Counted from the first letter of the stretch, positions 8,048-18,391 are shown. The stretch: 64,000 nt of DNA from Nitrobacter sp963807355 (GCA_963807355.1 CAWEBX010000007.1:124001-188000), one strand, 5' to 3'. The notes: generated by a model not told the origin, from the sequence alone. Numbers and translations: made by a program.

Positions 8048-9898
8048 ATGTCCGGTGCGCCTGAGCGAAACGAATTTTCTGTTGTCGCCAGTGAGAGTGG
8101 ACCGAGACCTCCCGATGGGCCGGAGGCCAGCCGAAATGACTTCCCGCTCGAGATAAGGGATTCCTCGCGACTGAATTTCCTGAATGAAGTTGTTAGATCG
8201 CTTCCGACAGCCGTGACGGTTCAGGACGAGCAGGGAAACTTCGTGTTCGTGAACGCGGCCGCCGTGGCCCAGTTCAATGTGCCGGCGCGGGACATCGTCG
8301 GAACGGTGTCAGGTGCGCCGCTCCCTTCAAAAGAGTTGAATGATCGCATAAATCTCGCTCGCGGGGTTCTGCAGTCGGGCGGGAGCAGGATATCCGAAGA
8401 GTACATTCGAACGGATCATGCGACGAAGATCTTTCTGACGACGCATGAGCCTGTCGTGATTTCGAACAGAAAGCTTGTGTTGTCGAGCTCGGTTGATATC
8501 AGCCGTCAAAAGGCCGTTGAGGAAGAGCTTTTTCGTTGTGCGTACTATGACGAGCTGACGGGCTTGCCGACCCGGCGCGTCATCGAACAGCACGCCAACA
8601 GCCTCATCCGTGAGGGTGAACATTCCGTTAGATTTGCGGTGGCGTTTCTCGACATCGACAACTTCAAACACATCAACGACTACTACGGCCATGCATCCGG
8701 TGACGGGCTTCTGATCGAAGTTGCCAGACGCTTGGACCTCGGCCTACGTGCCACCGATATGCTCTCCCGGATCAGCGGTGACGAGTTTCTGCTCCTGCTC
8801 AACCCGGTCCAAAGCGACGTCGAGCTCGCCGAATACATTGAATTTCTATTGCAGCGGCTTAAGGCGCCATTTTTCATCGACGGATCGGAACTGTTCGCGT
8901 CCGCATCGATCGGAGTGAGCATCTATCCGGATCACGGCGACACCTATGAGGTTCTGCGGCAGAACGCCGACACCGCGATGTATCAGATCAAGAACGACAC
9001 AAAGGGCGGAGCCGCCATCTTTGATTCCGGAATGCAGCACGAGGCATTGACCCGAATGAAAATCGAGCAATCGTTGCGGCTCGCGATTCTCGACAAGCGG
9101 TTCTGTTGCGCGTTCCAGCCCAAGGTGGACATCAGAACCGAGCAGATCAAAGGCATTGAGGCGCTGGTTCGGTTGCGCAATGATGACGGTATCATTCAGG
9201 CGCCTGGAACGTTCGTTGATCTCGCGATTGAACTCGGCTTGATCGATGAGTTAACGCATCTGGTTCTGGCCGAAATCATGAGGTCAATCGATCTCATCGA
9301 CGATGCGTTCGGCACCGACGTTAGCATTAGCATCAACGTCGCCGCCAAGCAGGCTGGCAACGTGGTATTCATGACATCCTTCGCACGGGCGCTGGAGAAG
9401 ACCGGTTGCGCAACGCGATTCATCGTCGAGGTCACCGAAGATGCGTTCGTGGCGAAAACCCGTTTCCAGACGGAGATTCTGCCAGTCCTGCGAAGGCTAG
9501 GCGTCAAAATCTCGATCGATGATTTCGGGATCGGATATTCGTCTCTGTCGGCCCTCGCCGATATCACCGCTGATGAAATCAAGATTGACCGGTCGTTCAT
9601 CGTCGATATCCACAAGCGTCCGCGCAGCCAGGGTATCCTTAAGGCGATTGAATCTCTCGGCGATGCCTTGGGAATGGTGGTGATCGCGGAAGGCGTCGAG
9701 AAATTCGAGGAGCTCGCTTATTTGCAGGCAGCGACGCGGATAAAATATGCGCAGGGCTTCTATTTTTCTGAACCCGTCTTTCTCGAAGATATCGAACCGG
9801 GCAAACCCGCGGTGAGTAAACGAGGCACCAGCTCGGGCAGTCGGTCCGTGCAGGAAAACCGTCCGGCTTATTCCCGCGCCAACGGCTATAGCCGCTAG
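8048..9898 (+). CDS. PAS-GGDEF-EAL cyclic di-GMP signalling protein
   Basis: About 616 residues with a PAS-like sensor (roughly residues 40-155), a GGDEF domain starting at YDELTGLPTRR, and an EAL domain from about residue 345. The GGDEF signature is SGDEF (RISGDEFLLLL), a variant often still compatible with cyclase activity. The EAL motif is present (IEALVRLR), with later conserved segments VEVTEDAF, ISIDDFGIGYSSL and VIAEGVE, so phosphodiesterase activity is plausible. No membrane helices are evident, so it is probably cytosolic. A GTG at 8030 is an alternative start; the ATG at 8048 has GGGAAG just upstream. It probably adjusts c-di-GMP in response to an unknown signal, perhaps redox or a small ligand. 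Confidence 0.88.
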   Translation: MSGAPERNEFSVVASESGPRPPDGPEASRNDFPLEIRDSSRLNFLNEVVRSLPTAVTVQDEQGNFVFVNAAAVAQFNVPARDIVGTVSGAPLPSKELNDRINLARGVLQSGGSRISEEYIRTDHATKIFLTTHEPVVISNRKLVLSSSVDISRQKAVEEELFRCAYYDELTGLPTRRVIEQHANSLIREGEHSVRFAVAFLDIDNFKHINDYYGHASGDGLLIEVARRLDLGLRATDMLSRISGDEFLLLLNPVQSDVELAEYIEFLLQRLKAPFFIDGSELFASASIGVSIYPDHGDTYEVLRQNADTAMYQIKNDTKGGAAIFDSGMQHEALTRMKIEQSLRLAILDKRFCCAFQPKVDIRTEQIKGIEALVRLRNDDGIIQAPGTFVDLAIELGLIDELTHLVLAEIMRSIDLIDDAFGTDVSISINVAAKQAGNVVFMTSFARALEKTGCATRFIVEVTEDAFVAKTRFQTEILPVLRRLGVKISIDDFGIGYSSLSALADITADEIKIDRSFIVDIHKRPRSQGILKAIESLGDALGMVVIAEGVEKFEELAYLQAATRIKYAQGFYFSEPVFLEDIEPGKPAVSKRGTSSGSRSVQENRPAYSRANGYSR

Positions 9899-10172
9899 GT
9901 TCTGATTCAACGCCGTAGAACCAAATTCTGACTTACCTTTTGAGCATGATCGCCTATGCCGGCCATGTATGATGCGGAGAAACCGGGGATGCTTCATAAG
10001 GCGAGGCATGAGCCGAACCTTATGCCGAAAATTTGGCGAGCAACTGCCCTAAGCGGCGGATCGCAATGGGTACCCGCGCGTTCGCATCCAGTCGTTCGTT
10101 CTCCATTCACATGACATTCTTTTCCAGAAAGTTCACCAGGCGGGATGGCCAACCACCCGGCGATGAATAATA

Positions 10173-12014
10173 TTGACGTTCCGTCATTTTGTTTTCAGCT
10201 CACCTGCCGAGTTCTGCAAATTGCCCAGCAATATCGAAGACTATGAAATCATCGGCGACGGCGAGACCGTCGCGCTCGTCGACCGGACGGGGTCACTCGA
10301 CTGGCTTTGCTGGCCGTGCTTCGATTCCGATGCCTGCTTTGCCGCCCTCCTGGGCGATGAGCGTAACGGCCATTGGCGGATCGCTCCTTCGGAAAAGATC
10401 GAGCGATCGAGTCATCAATATCGCGGAGACGGCCTTATCCTCGAAACCCGGTTTGAAACCGCCGGCGGCGCTGTCACTTTGATTGATTTCATGCCGCCGC
10501 GCGGCACGGTGTCCGACATCGTTCGCCTCGTCCGGGGGGACCGCGGCCGCGTGAAGATGCACATGGATCTGGTGATCCGGTTCGGCTTCGGTAAGAACGC
10601 GCCATGGGTCCGCCGCACGGAGGACAGGGCGCTGCTCGCCATTTGCGGGCCGGACATGCTGGTGTTGCGCACGCCGGTCGAGACGCACGGCGAGAACATG
10701 ACCACCGTCGCGGACTTCGAGGTCAGCGCCGGGCAGACGGTTCCGTTTGTCATGGCGTACGGCGCATCGCATTTTGCCGTTCCACCGCCGATCGATCCTG
10801 CGAAAGCGCTGCGGGACACGGAGGCGTTCTGGAGCGAGTGGTGCGGAAAGTTTGACTATGACGGTCCGTATCGTGATCTCGCAATGCGCTCGCTGGTTGC
10901 CCTGAAAGCCATGATCTATGCGCCTTCCGGCGGCATTGTCGCGGCGCCGACAACCTCGCTTCCCGAAAAGCTTGGCGGCGCACGTAACTGGGATTACCGG
11001 TTCTGCTGGCTGCGCGACGCGACCTTCACGCTGCTCGCGCTGATGAACAGCGGCTATTACGATGAGGCGTCGGAGTGGCATGACTGGCTGCTGAGATCGG
11101 TCGCAGGCTCGCCCTCCGACATGCAGATCATGTATGGCATCCTCGGACAACGTCGCCTGACGGAATGGGAGGCAGACTGGCTGCCTGGTTATGAGGGCGC
11201 GCGGCCGGTCAGGATCGGAAATGCGGCGCATGCCCAGCTCCAGCTTGATGTCTACGGCGAGCTGATGGACGTGTTTCACCAGTCGAGGGAGGCGAACCTC
11301 AAGCTGAGTGAGCCAACCTGGGCGCTGGAATGCGAGCTACTCGAGCATCTCGGTCGGATTTGGAATGAAACAGACTCAGGTATCTGGGAGCTAAGGGGAC
11401 CTGGCAAGCACTACGTCTCGTCGAAGGTGCTTGTCTGGGTGGCGTTCGACCGCGGCGTCAAGAGCGTGGAGCATTTCGGCTTCGAAGCGCCGGTCGAGCG
11501 TTGGCGTGAACTGCGCGATACGATCCATCGCGACGTCTGCGAAAAGGGTTTTGATCGCGAACAAAATACCTTCGTCGTATCCTACGGCTCGAAGCTGCTT
11601 GATGCCAGCACGCTTCTCATCCCGTCGGTCGGCTTCCTGCCGGCGTCTGATCCGCGTGTTGTGGGAACGCTGGCAGCGGTGGAGAAGCATCTGATGCCGG
11701 ACGGCTTCGTGCTCAGGCACGATCCGCGCGCGGTGTCAGACGAACAGCCGCCGATCGAGGGAGCCTTTCTGGCCTGCACGCTCTGGCTCGCCGATGCCTA
11801 TGTCCTGAGCGGCGATATCGAGCGGGCCGAGATGCTGCTGAAGCGGGTTGCGGGGGTGGCGAACGACCTTGGCCTGCTGTCGGAGGAGTATGATACGGTT
11901 GCCCGTCGCATGACGGGAAATTTTCCGCAGGCACTGACCCACATTGCGCTGGTCAACACCATCCACAATCTCAACGCGGCACGCAAACCGGCGATGCAGC
12001 GGGCAAGGGCATAG
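10173..12014 (+). CDS. Glycoside hydrolase family 15 (glucoamylase/trehalase-like) protein
   Basis: About 600 residues matching GH15 enzymes of the type that begin with IEDYxxIGDxETxALV. The N-terminal beta-sandwich domain includes GSLDWLCWPCFDSDACFAALLG; the catalytic (alpha/alpha)6 barrel has ARNWDYRFCWLRDATFTLLAL and, near the end, LLSEEYD, which carries a likely catalytic glutamate. The enzyme should release glucose or cleave trehalose or short alpha-glucans in the cytosol. The start is uncertain: the frame opens at TTG 10173, but the conserved sequence begins near a TTG at 10221, and neither has a good ribosome site. It converges with the pentose phosphate operon, separated by only three bases, so the released sugar may feed that pathway. 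Confidence 0.85.
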   Translation: MTFRHFVFSSPAEFCKLPSNIEDYEIIGDGETVALVDRTGSLDWLCWPCFDSDACFAALLGDERNGHWRIAPSEKIERSSHQYRGDGLILETRFETAGGAVTLIDFMPPRGTVSDIVRLVRGDRGRVKMHMDLVIRFGFGKNAPWVRRTEDRALLAICGPDMLVLRTPVETHGENMTTVADFEVSAGQTVPFVMAYGASHFAVPPPIDPAKALRDTEAFWSEWCGKFDYDGPYRDLAMRSLVALKAMIYAPSGGIVAAPTTSLPEKLGGARNWDYRFCWLRDATFTLLALMNSGYYDEASEWHDWLLRSVAGSPSDMQIMYGILGQRRLTEWEADWLPGYEGARPVRIGNAAHAQLQLDVYGELMDVFHQSREANLKLSEPTWALECELLEHLGRIWNETDSGIWELRGPGKHYVSSKVLVWVAFDRGVKSVEHFGFEAPVERWRELRDTIHRDVCEKGFDREQNTFVVSYGSKLLDASTLLIPSVGFLPASDPRVVGTLAAVEKHLMPDGFVLRHDPRAVSDEQPPIEGAFLACTLWLADAYVLSGDIERAEMLLKRVAGVANDLGLLSEEYDTVARRMTGNFPQALTHIALVNTIHNLNAARKPAMQRARA

Positions 12015-12017
12015 CGG

Positions 12018-12821
12018 CTAGTCGAGGGCCATGATCTGATCGATCGCCTTGGCGAAACCGTCGTTTTCATTGCTATCGGTGACACGAGTGGCTTGCGCCT
12101 TCACGTTGTCTTCGGCATTTCCCATGGCAAATGACAGGCCGCTTTTGGCAAACATGGCCAGATCGTTCTGCATGTCTCCGATGGTCGCGATGTTGCGCGT
12201 TGAAATGTTGAGGCGCTTCGCTAACGCCTCCACGAATGTGCCCTTGTCCTCTCCGGCAGGTGTGATGTCGAGATAATAGCTCTGCGACCGGACAACCTTC
12301 GCCTGGCCGGCGAGGGCCACCTGCATCGCCATCTCGCAACGGGCGAGCTTCTCGGGATCGGCGCTGACGCCAACGATCTTGGAGGCGTCGTCTGTGAATT
12401 CCTCAAAATCGGAAACCATAACCGGAGCCATTCGGATTGTGTGCTGCTCATGCGGAACGTAGCGGCCATCGTCGCGCGTGATAAGCCAACGGTCCGCGGT
12501 GAACAGCCAAATGTCGGTTTCGGAAGTTTTCAGCGCGTCGATCGCTCGTCGTGCGGCCGACGCTGAAATGGCAGTCCTTCGAAGCATCTTGAGGGCGGGA
12601 TCGATCATCAGACTGCCGTTGAATGCGCCGAGCGGCAGTTGGATATTGAGTGGCTCGATCAGCATTCGCATACCCAAGGGAGGGCGGCTGCTGGTGATCG
12701 TGAAGCCGATATCTCTTTCGGCAAGTCGTTTCACCGCCTGGATTGCAGCTTCCGTCAGACGTTTGTCGGGCGTTAGCAGACTTCCGTCAACGTCCGAAAT
12801 CACGAGGGAAATGCTGTTCAT
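12018..12821 (-). CDS. Cof-type HAD-IIB family phosphatase
   Basis: A 267-residue haloacid dehalogenase superfamily phosphatase. Motif I is DVDGSLL with the nucleophile Asp10 and general acid Asp12; motif II is the Ser/Thr in TITSSRPP; motif IV is GDMQNDLAMF. A C2-type cap, characteristic of the IIB subgroup, lies between motifs. Such enzymes dephosphorylate sugar phosphates or similar small molecules. The gene is last in the sugar phosphate operon, eight bases after the gluconokinase stop, so the substrate is probably a hexose or phosphogluconate-type compound. The exact substrate cannot be read from sequence. Confidence 0.85.
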   Translation of the reverse strand: MNSISLVISDVDGSLLTPDKRLTEAAIQAVKRLAERDIGFTITSSRPPLGMRMLIEPLNIQLPLGAFNGSLMIDPALKMLRRTAISASAARRAIDALKTSETDIWLFTADRWLITRDDGRYVPHEQHTIRMAPVMVSDFEEFTDDASKIVGVSADPEKLARCEMAMQVALAGQAKVVRSQSYYLDITPAGEDKGTFVEALAKRLNISTRNIATIGDMQNDLAMFAKSGLSFAMGNAEDNVKAQATRVTDSNENDGFAKAIDQIMALD

Positions 12822-12829
12822 GAGAGTAT

Positions 12830-13354
12830 CTAGCCCGCGTCGAGCATGGTGACGATTCGATCGGTAATTTCGTCCACGCTCGCATCGATGTCGACAACGA
12901 TCGGCCGCTCATCCTCGGTAGGCTCCTCCAGTGTTGCGAGCTGGCTCTCGAGCAACGCCTGCGGCATGAAATGATCGCCTCTCGCCTTGAGACGGCTCAT
13001 GATCAGGCTTCTGTCGCCGCGCAGGTAGACGATGCTGGTGTCGCTATGACCTTGCACGAAAATGTCGCGATAGGCGCGCTTGAGCGCGGAGCAGGCGATG
13101 ATCACGCTCGTGCCGTTCGCACGCCTGCGGCCGATCTCCGCGACGATGGCGCGCAGCCACGGCCGCCTGTCGTCGTCGTTCAATGCGATGCCGGCGCGCA
13201 TTTTATCGATATTGCTTTCCGCATGAAACCGGTCGGCATCCTCAACTATCCATCCCAGCCGTTGTCCCAGCGCAACCGCAATGGTGCTTTTTCCAGATCC
13301 CGACACGCCCATGATAATCAGCGCGCAAAAGGCGGCATCTCCGCCCGCATTCAT
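12830..13354 (-). CDS. gntK: Gluconokinase
   Basis: A 174-residue carbohydrate kinase of the GntK type. The Walker A motif GVSGSGKST spans residues 16-24. The segment EDADRFHAESNIDKMRAGIALNDDDR corresponds to the gluconate-binding region, and CSALKRAYRD is a strongly conserved family motif. It phosphorylates D-gluconate to 6-phosphogluconate, feeding the pathway encoded upstream. The ATG at 13354 overlaps the TGA of pgl in an ATGA arrangement, which decides the start against the longer frame that opens at 13390. Confidence 0.92.
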   Translation of the reverse strand: MNAGGDAAFCALIIMGVSGSGKSTIAVALGQRLGWIVEDADRFHAESNIDKMRAGIALNDDDRRPWLRAIVAEIGRRRANGTSVIIACSALKRAYRDIFVQGHSDTSIVYLRGDRSLIMSRLKARGDHFMPQALLESQLATLEEPTEDERPIVVDIDASVDEITDRIVTMLDAG

Positions 13355-14094
13355 GCCGGCGATCCTGCGGCCGCAGCATCGGTCAGCCACGTTGTGATGC
13401 CGCTGGAATGTGCGCGTGTACCGGGCAGATCGGCGCCCGCCATGACTTTCGAGAGGATGCCTTGCTTGGCTTTACCGCTGACGAGAAACAGCATCTCGCG
13501 TGAGGAGGCCAGCGCCGGGAGCGTCAGGGTGATGCGGGGAACAAAAGGCTCGACGTGCGCGTGGTCCACGCCGACGACCCATCGTTCAGTCTCGTCGAGC
13601 GCTCGATCTTCCGGAAACAACGAGGCAGTGTGACCATCCGGTCCAAGCCCCATCAAAACGACATCGAAAAGCGGTTTGGCTGCATCGAGACGACGCGCGT
13701 TGTAAAAGATTTGGAGTTCGCGCTCGTAAAGCCGCGCCGCCGTATCCGGATCGTGAGCGTCCGTCGGCATGGGGTGGATATTTCCCGGCGGGGCGCAACG
13801 GTTCAGAAAAAGGTCCTTGGCCATCGCCATATTGTTGCGCTTGTCGTCTGCGCTCACGAAACGCTCGTCCCCAATGAACCAGTGAACGCGGTCCCAGGCG
13901 ATCCGCGAACGATAGTCCGGGCTTCCCAGCAGCGTGTAGAGCGCTTTTGGGCCGGAGCCGCCGGTCAGGCAAATTGCCGGCCGCGTTGCATTTTCCGCAA
14001 TCCGGGAGATCATTCGTTCCGCGGCCTCGCCAGCGACTGCTTCCGCATCCGGGAGCACCTGAAACCTGCGGTCCGCCGCGTCAGCGGATGTCAT
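13351..14094 (-). CDS. pgl: 6-phosphogluconolactonase
   Basis: A 247-residue protein with the DevB/NagB-like fold. Recognisable motifs are CLTGGSGPKALY, WFIGDERFV followed by NNMAMAKDLFL, and VLMGLGPDGHTASLFP, all typical of bacterial 6-phosphogluconolactonase. It hydrolyses 6-phosphoglucono-lactone to 6-phosphogluconate between Zwf and Gnd. The ATG at 14094 overlaps the zwf stop (ATGA), and its own stop overlaps the gntK start in the same way, so the three genes are translationally coupled. A GTG at 14109 would add five residues but is less likely. Confidence 0.94.
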   Translation of the reverse strand: MTSADAADRRFQVLPDAEAVAGEAAERMISRIAENATRPAICLTGGSGPKALYTLLGSPDYRSRIAWDRVHWFIGDERFVSADDKRNNMAMAKDLFLNRCAPPGNIHPMPTDAHDPDTAARLYERELQIFYNARRLDAAKPLFDVVLMGLGPDGHTASLFPEDRALDETERWVVGVDHAHVEPFVPRITLTLPALASSREMLFLVSGKAKQGILSKVMAGADLPGTRAHSSGITTWLTDAAAAGSPA

Positions 14095-15605
14095 GTCAGC
14101 TCGCGCCACTGGTTGCCGTCCCGCGCCAGCAGCTCGTCGGCCTCACGGGGGCCTTCGCTTCCCGCCTTATAGCCGACCAGCCCGTCGGCGCCCGCCTTCT
14201 TCCAGGCGTCGAGGAACGGCTGCACCGCCTGCCAGCCGGCCTCCACGCCGTCAGCGCGCTGAAACAGGATGTTGTCGCCGGTCATGCAATCGTAGATCAG
14301 GGTTTCGTAACCGGTACTCGGCGCAGCGTGGAAGTAATCCTTGTAGCGGAATTTCATCTCGACGCCGTTGATCGAGATCGTGGGGCCGGGTACTTTGGTA
14401 TTGAATTGCAGCGTGATGCCTTCGGCCGGCTCGATGCCGATGACCAAATAGTTTTGCGACAGCTGGTCCACCGGCGTGCAGCGAAACATCGCGAACGGCG
14501 CCTGTTTGAACTTGATGGCCACCTCGGTGCGCTTGAGGCCGAGCGCCTTACCGGTCCGCAGGTAGAACGGAACGCCGGCCCATCGCCAGTTGTCAATGGT
14601 CAGCTTGAGCGCCGCATAGGTCTCGGTGGTGCTGTTGGGCTTGACGTCGGGGGTGTCGCAATAATCGACGACCGCCTCGTCGCCGACTTGCCCCGCGTGA
14701 TATTGTCCGCGCACCGAATTTCTCAGCGCCTCCTCCGGCGTTTGCGTCTGGATTGCGGCCAGTACTTCCGCCTTCTCTGAACGCACCGCGTGAGCTTCGA
14801 ATCGCCTCGGCGGCTCCATGGTTACCAGCGACAGCAACTGGAACAGATGGTTCGGCACCATGTCTCTCAGTGCTCCGGTAGCGTCGTAGAAGCTGCCGCG
14901 ATGTCCGACCGACAGCTTTTCGTCGACGGTGATCTGGATATGATCGATGTGGTTGCGATTCCAGATCGGCTCGAACATGCCGTTGGCGAAACGAAGAACA
15001 AGGATGTTCTGGACGGTCTCCTTGCCGAGATAGTGGTCAATCCGATAGATCTGATGTTCGTTGGCGATCTTTAGCAGCCTGGCGTTGAGCGCTCTGGCAG
15101 ACGCAAGATCGGTGCCGAAAGGCTTTTCGACCACCAGGCGACGCCACGTGCCGTTTGTCTCTCGCAGTAGACCGACGCGGCCAAGTTGTTCTGCGATCGG
15201 TGCAAAGGCTGTCGGCGGCACGGCAAGATAGAACAGACGATTGCCGCACGTCCCCGTTCTTGTCTCAAGCCTTTCACAGGCCTTACTCAGCGTATCGAAT
15301 GAGGACGGATCGGAGGGGTCGGCTTCGATGCACGTCAGGCAGTTAAGCACCTTGTCGGCAATTTCGGTTTTGACCGGCCGCGTGGCATGCTTTTTCAAAC
15401 CCTCCATCAGGCTTTGCCGAAGATCGTCTTCCGACATCTGCTTGCGGACGATACCGACGAGGCAAAACTGCTCCGGCAGCAAGCCGGATTCGGCAAGATT
15501 GTAGAGTGCCGGAATGACCAGGCGATGGGTGAGGTCTCCGGTGACACCAAAAATGACGAAGCAGCATGGCTCCGGGTTGCGCGGCTTGTTGCTTGCGACC
15601 GTCAT
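14091..15605 (-). CDS. zwf: Glucose-6-phosphate 1-dehydrogenase
   Basis: A 504-residue enzyme of normal length. The N-terminal nucleotide-binding motif is VIFGVTGDLTHRLVIPALYNL, the substrate and catalytic region is IYRIDHYLGKETVQN, and conserved downstream segments include RNHIDHIQITVDE and VPFYLRTGK. It oxidises glucose 6-phosphate to 6-phosphoglucono-lactone with NADP+ (or NAD+), the first step of the oxidative pentose phosphate pathway. The ATG at 15605 shares one base with the gnd stop (TGATG); a TTG at 15608 is also possible. Confidence 0.95.
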   Translation of the reverse strand: MTVASNKPRNPEPCCFVIFGVTGDLTHRLVIPALYNLAESGLLPEQFCLVGIVRKQMSEDDLRQSLMEGLKKHATRPVKTEIADKVLNCLTCIEADPSDPSSFDTLSKACERLETRTGTCGNRLFYLAVPPTAFAPIAEQLGRVGLLRETNGTWRRLVVEKPFGTDLASARALNARLLKIANEHQIYRIDHYLGKETVQNILVLRFANGMFEPIWNRNHIDHIQITVDEKLSVGHRGSFYDATGALRDMVPNHLFQLLSLVTMEPPRRFEAHAVRSEKAEVLAAIQTQTPEEALRNSVRGQYHAGQVGDEAVVDYCDTPDVKPNSTTETYAALKLTIDNWRWAGVPFYLRTGKALGLKRTEVAIKFKQAPFAMFRCTPVDQLSQNYLVIGIEPAEGITLQFNTKVPGPTISINGVEMKFRYKDYFHAAPSTGYETLIYDCMTGDNILFQRADGVEAGWQAVQPFLDAWKKAGADGLVGYKAGSEGPREADELLARDGNQWRELT

Positions 15606-16618
15606 CAACTCGCGGTCCTCCCCTTTGTGGATGGATCGGTTTCTCCTGGCTCCTTGTGCCCCCCAAATCCCTCTCTCATCGCCGAGAGGATCTTCTCTGC
15701 GAACGTATGTTGCTGACGCGAGCGAAAGCGCGCGAACAGTGCGGCCGTTAGAACTTCGGCCGGAACGGCTTCATCAATGGCGGCGTTAACCGTCCAGCGA
15801 CCCTCGCCGGAATCTGCGACAAATCCCGAGTAAGCCTCGAGAGTCTCGCTGCGGGCTAACGCAGAAGCGGTGAGATCGAGCAGCCAGGATGAAATCACAC
15901 TGCCGCGGCGCCACACCTCGGCAATATCTGCGAGGTCAAGCTTGAACCGATGATGCTCTGGCAGCGCATTGGTGTTCGCGTTTTTGAGAATGTCGAAGCC
16001 TTCGGCAAAGGCCTGCATAAGGCCGTATTCGATCCCGTTATGAACCATCTTAACGAAATGGCCGGAGCCAACGGGTCCCGTGTGGAGGTAGCCTTGCTCG
16101 ACGCGCGGATCGCGGCCGTCGCGGCTCGGCGTTCCCGGAATGCCGCCGCGGCCGGGCGCCAGCGACGCGAAAATCGGGTCGAGACGATCAACGACGACCT
16201 TGTCGCCGCCGATCATCATGCAATAGCCGCGTTCCAGGCCCCAAACTCCGCCGCTGGTGCCCACATCGACATAGTAGATGCCCTTGTCGCGCAGTGTTCT
16301 CGCGCGCCGGATATCGTCCTGCCAGAAGGTATTGCCGCCATCGATGATGACATCATCTTTATCGAGCAGTCCGGCGATCGTCGCGATGGTGGATTCCGTA
16401 ATCGCTCCGGCGGGCAGCATGATCCAAACGGCGCGCGGCTTTTCGAGCTTGCGGACGAAGTCTTGCAGGTCAATCGCGCCTGAAGCTCCCTCTGCGGCAA
16501 TCGCGGCGACGGTCTGGTCGCTGATGTCATAGACGACGGCCTGATGGCCTCCCTTTTTCATCAGACGGCGAACGATGTTGGCCCCCATTCGCCCCAGCCC
16601 GATCATACCTATCTGCAT
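15605..16618 (-). CDS. gnd: 6-phosphogluconate dehydrogenase (decarboxylating), short form
   Basis: This 337-residue protein starts at the ATG at 16618, preceded by GGAGG about ten bases upstream; the frame is open to 16666, but the start MQIGMIGLGRMGANIVRRL is the standard family N terminus with the dinucleotide-binding motif. Other conserved elements are IDGGNTFWQDD, VDVGTSGGVWGLERGYCMMIGG and SGHFVKMVHNGIEYGLMQA (catalytic lysine in FVKMVHNG). Its length marks it as the shorter, usually NAD-preferring GndA type rather than the 470-residue NADP enzyme. It converts 6-phosphogluconate to ribulose 5-phosphate and CO2. It lies between the transaldolase/isomerase gene and zwf in the operon. Confidence 0.93.
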   Translation of the reverse strand: MQIGMIGLGRMGANIVRRLMKKGGHQAVVYDISDQTVAAIAAEGASGAIDLQDFVRKLEKPRAVWIMLPAGAITESTIATIAGLLDKDDVIIDGGNTFWQDDIRRARTLRDKGIYYVDVGTSGGVWGLERGYCMMIGGDKVVVDRLDPIFASLAPGRGGIPGTPSRDGRDPRVEQGYLHTGPVGSGHFVKMVHNGIEYGLMQAFAEGFDILKNANTNALPEHHRFKLDLADIAEVWRRGSVISSWLLDLTASALARSETLEAYSGFVADSGEGRWTVNAAIDEAVPAEVLTAALFARFRSRQQHTFAEKILSAMREGFGGHKEPGETDPSTKGRTAS

Positions 16619-16850
16619 TGGTCCGATCCCTCCTCCGAGAGCAGGCTCGTGGTCTGGACATTCCACGGGCGGTCCGATGGTTCAATGATGCGTGCGGTTC
16701 ACGGTGTGGTCCAACACCTCGGATGTTTCAGGAAGATTGGCGAACGTGGATCGCGATGAACGACGGCGAGGGGCAATATCCCAGCTTTACGCGGCTGGCG
16801 AACGTTTGTTTCCTGACGCAGCGTCACAACCTGGCGCGTCATGGCTATGG

Positions 16851-18391
16851 TCACATGAGAGCTCGGTTGATCGCCTCGTCGAGCCGCGACAAGCCGGATT
16901 GAAGATCTCCCTTGAGATGCACGCGAAGCGCTCGCCGTCCCCGCAGGGTGAGCACATCGAAATCGCCGCGCGCCTGCGCAGCCTTGATAATACTGAAGCT
17001 CGTTTTCCGGCCGGGGATCTTCAAATCCCGTGGGTCGTCGGCGGTGATCTGAAGAAAAACGCCGCTGTCGGGACCGCCTTTGTAGGCCTGACCAGTCGAA
17101 TGCAGGAAACGTGGGCCGAACTCGGCACAGGTGGCGACTTTCTTCCGGTCGCGAACGGCGAGGCGCATCCGCTGTAGGTCACCGATGTGTTCGTCATCGC
17201 GCGCGACGTAAGCCAGAAAGGCGACATAGTCGCCGGGCTCTGCGCGCGCGAGATGCGCCTTGAGCCACGAGGATAGCTCACCGTCGCCACCCTTCTCGCG
17301 TAACGCGCGCGCATTCTCAGCGTCGGTGTAAAGATCGAAGCCGGCGGCGGAAATCGCCGGTTCTTCCTTGGGAAGCCTGCCCGTTTTCTCGAAGGCTGAC
17401 GTCAATTCGCGAGTCCTGACCTTCGCAGCTTCGACGTCAGGCTGATCGAACGGATTGATGCCGAGAACCGAGCCGGCGACCGCGACGGCCATCTCGAACC
17501 GGAAAAATTCCTGACCGATCTGATCGACCGAGTTCATCACGATCCGGACTACCGGATGTCCGGCGCTCTCGAGCGCGCGCAATTTCTCATCATGAGCGGC
17601 ATCCTCTTCGTCTGCCGTGCGGATATCGATGAAGAAGCGGTCATTACCGTAAAGGTTCGCATCGGCAAGTGGTTCGCCGTCGATCGGGATCAGGCCCTTG
17701 CTCTCCTTGCCGGTCAATTCGGCGATCAGTTGCTCGGCCCATGCGCCAAAATCAGCGATTTTCGGAGACGCCAGAATAGTGACCTTGTCACGGCCTTCGC
17801 GCCCCGCGAGACCCATGGCTAATCCGAGCTGGACGCCAGGATTGTCATGCGGTGGGACCTGGGCGCCACAGGATCGCACCATGACGAGTGCATTCTCGAG
17901 CAATCCTGTCACATCAATTCCCGCTGTTGCCGCCGGGACCAGGCCGAAAGGAGACAGGATCGAATAGCGGCCGCCGATTGCAGGATCGCCGTGGAAGGTG
18001 CGCGCGTAGCCGAGCTTCGCCGCTTCCTCGTCAAGCGAGGAACCCGGATCGGTGATCGCGATGAAGCGGTGGCCGGCTTTGTCGGCGCCGATGGCCTTGG
18101 CCACCCGCGCATGAAAATAGTCTTTCAGTGCATTTGGTTCTGTCGTTCCGCCGGACTTGCTGGACACGATGAAGACAGTCCTGGCGACGTCGATCGCGGT
18201 TTCAAGCGAGCGAATCTGGGCGGGATCGGTTGAAGTCCAGCACATGTAGTTTCGGGAAACCTGCTGCCTTCGGAAAGGTCTTCGCCAGCACCTCCGGACC
18301 CAGGCTTGATCCGCCCATGCCGAGGACGACCGCGTCGGTGAATTTTTGCTTCTTCACTCGCCGCGCGTAGTCCTCGTAGTCAGCCGCCCGA
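16851..18391 (-). CDS. pgi: Glucose-6-phosphate isomerase part of a broken transaldolase-isomerase fusion
   Basis: The open frame 16851-18245 encodes most of a phosphoglucose isomerase domain: VFIVSSKSGGTTEPNALKDYF, later GINPFDQPDVEAAK and a C-terminal region to the stop. The true N-terminal part continues upstream in another frame: VVLGMGGSSLGPEVLAKTFP is encoded at about 18275-18335. Deleting one T near 18236 restores LHVLDSTDPAQIRSLE and joins both. Relatives carry this domain fused after transaldolase in one protein of about 950 residues. The enzyme interconverts glucose 6-phosphate and fructose 6-phosphate. There is no ribosome site for a separate isomerase gene, so this is a frameshifted fusion or an assembly error rather than two genes. 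Confidence 0.8.

Noticed and set aside
10293..11279. Long open frame opposite the GH15 gene
   Set aside because: It is the antisense shadow of a strongly conserved enzyme and has no recognisable domain.
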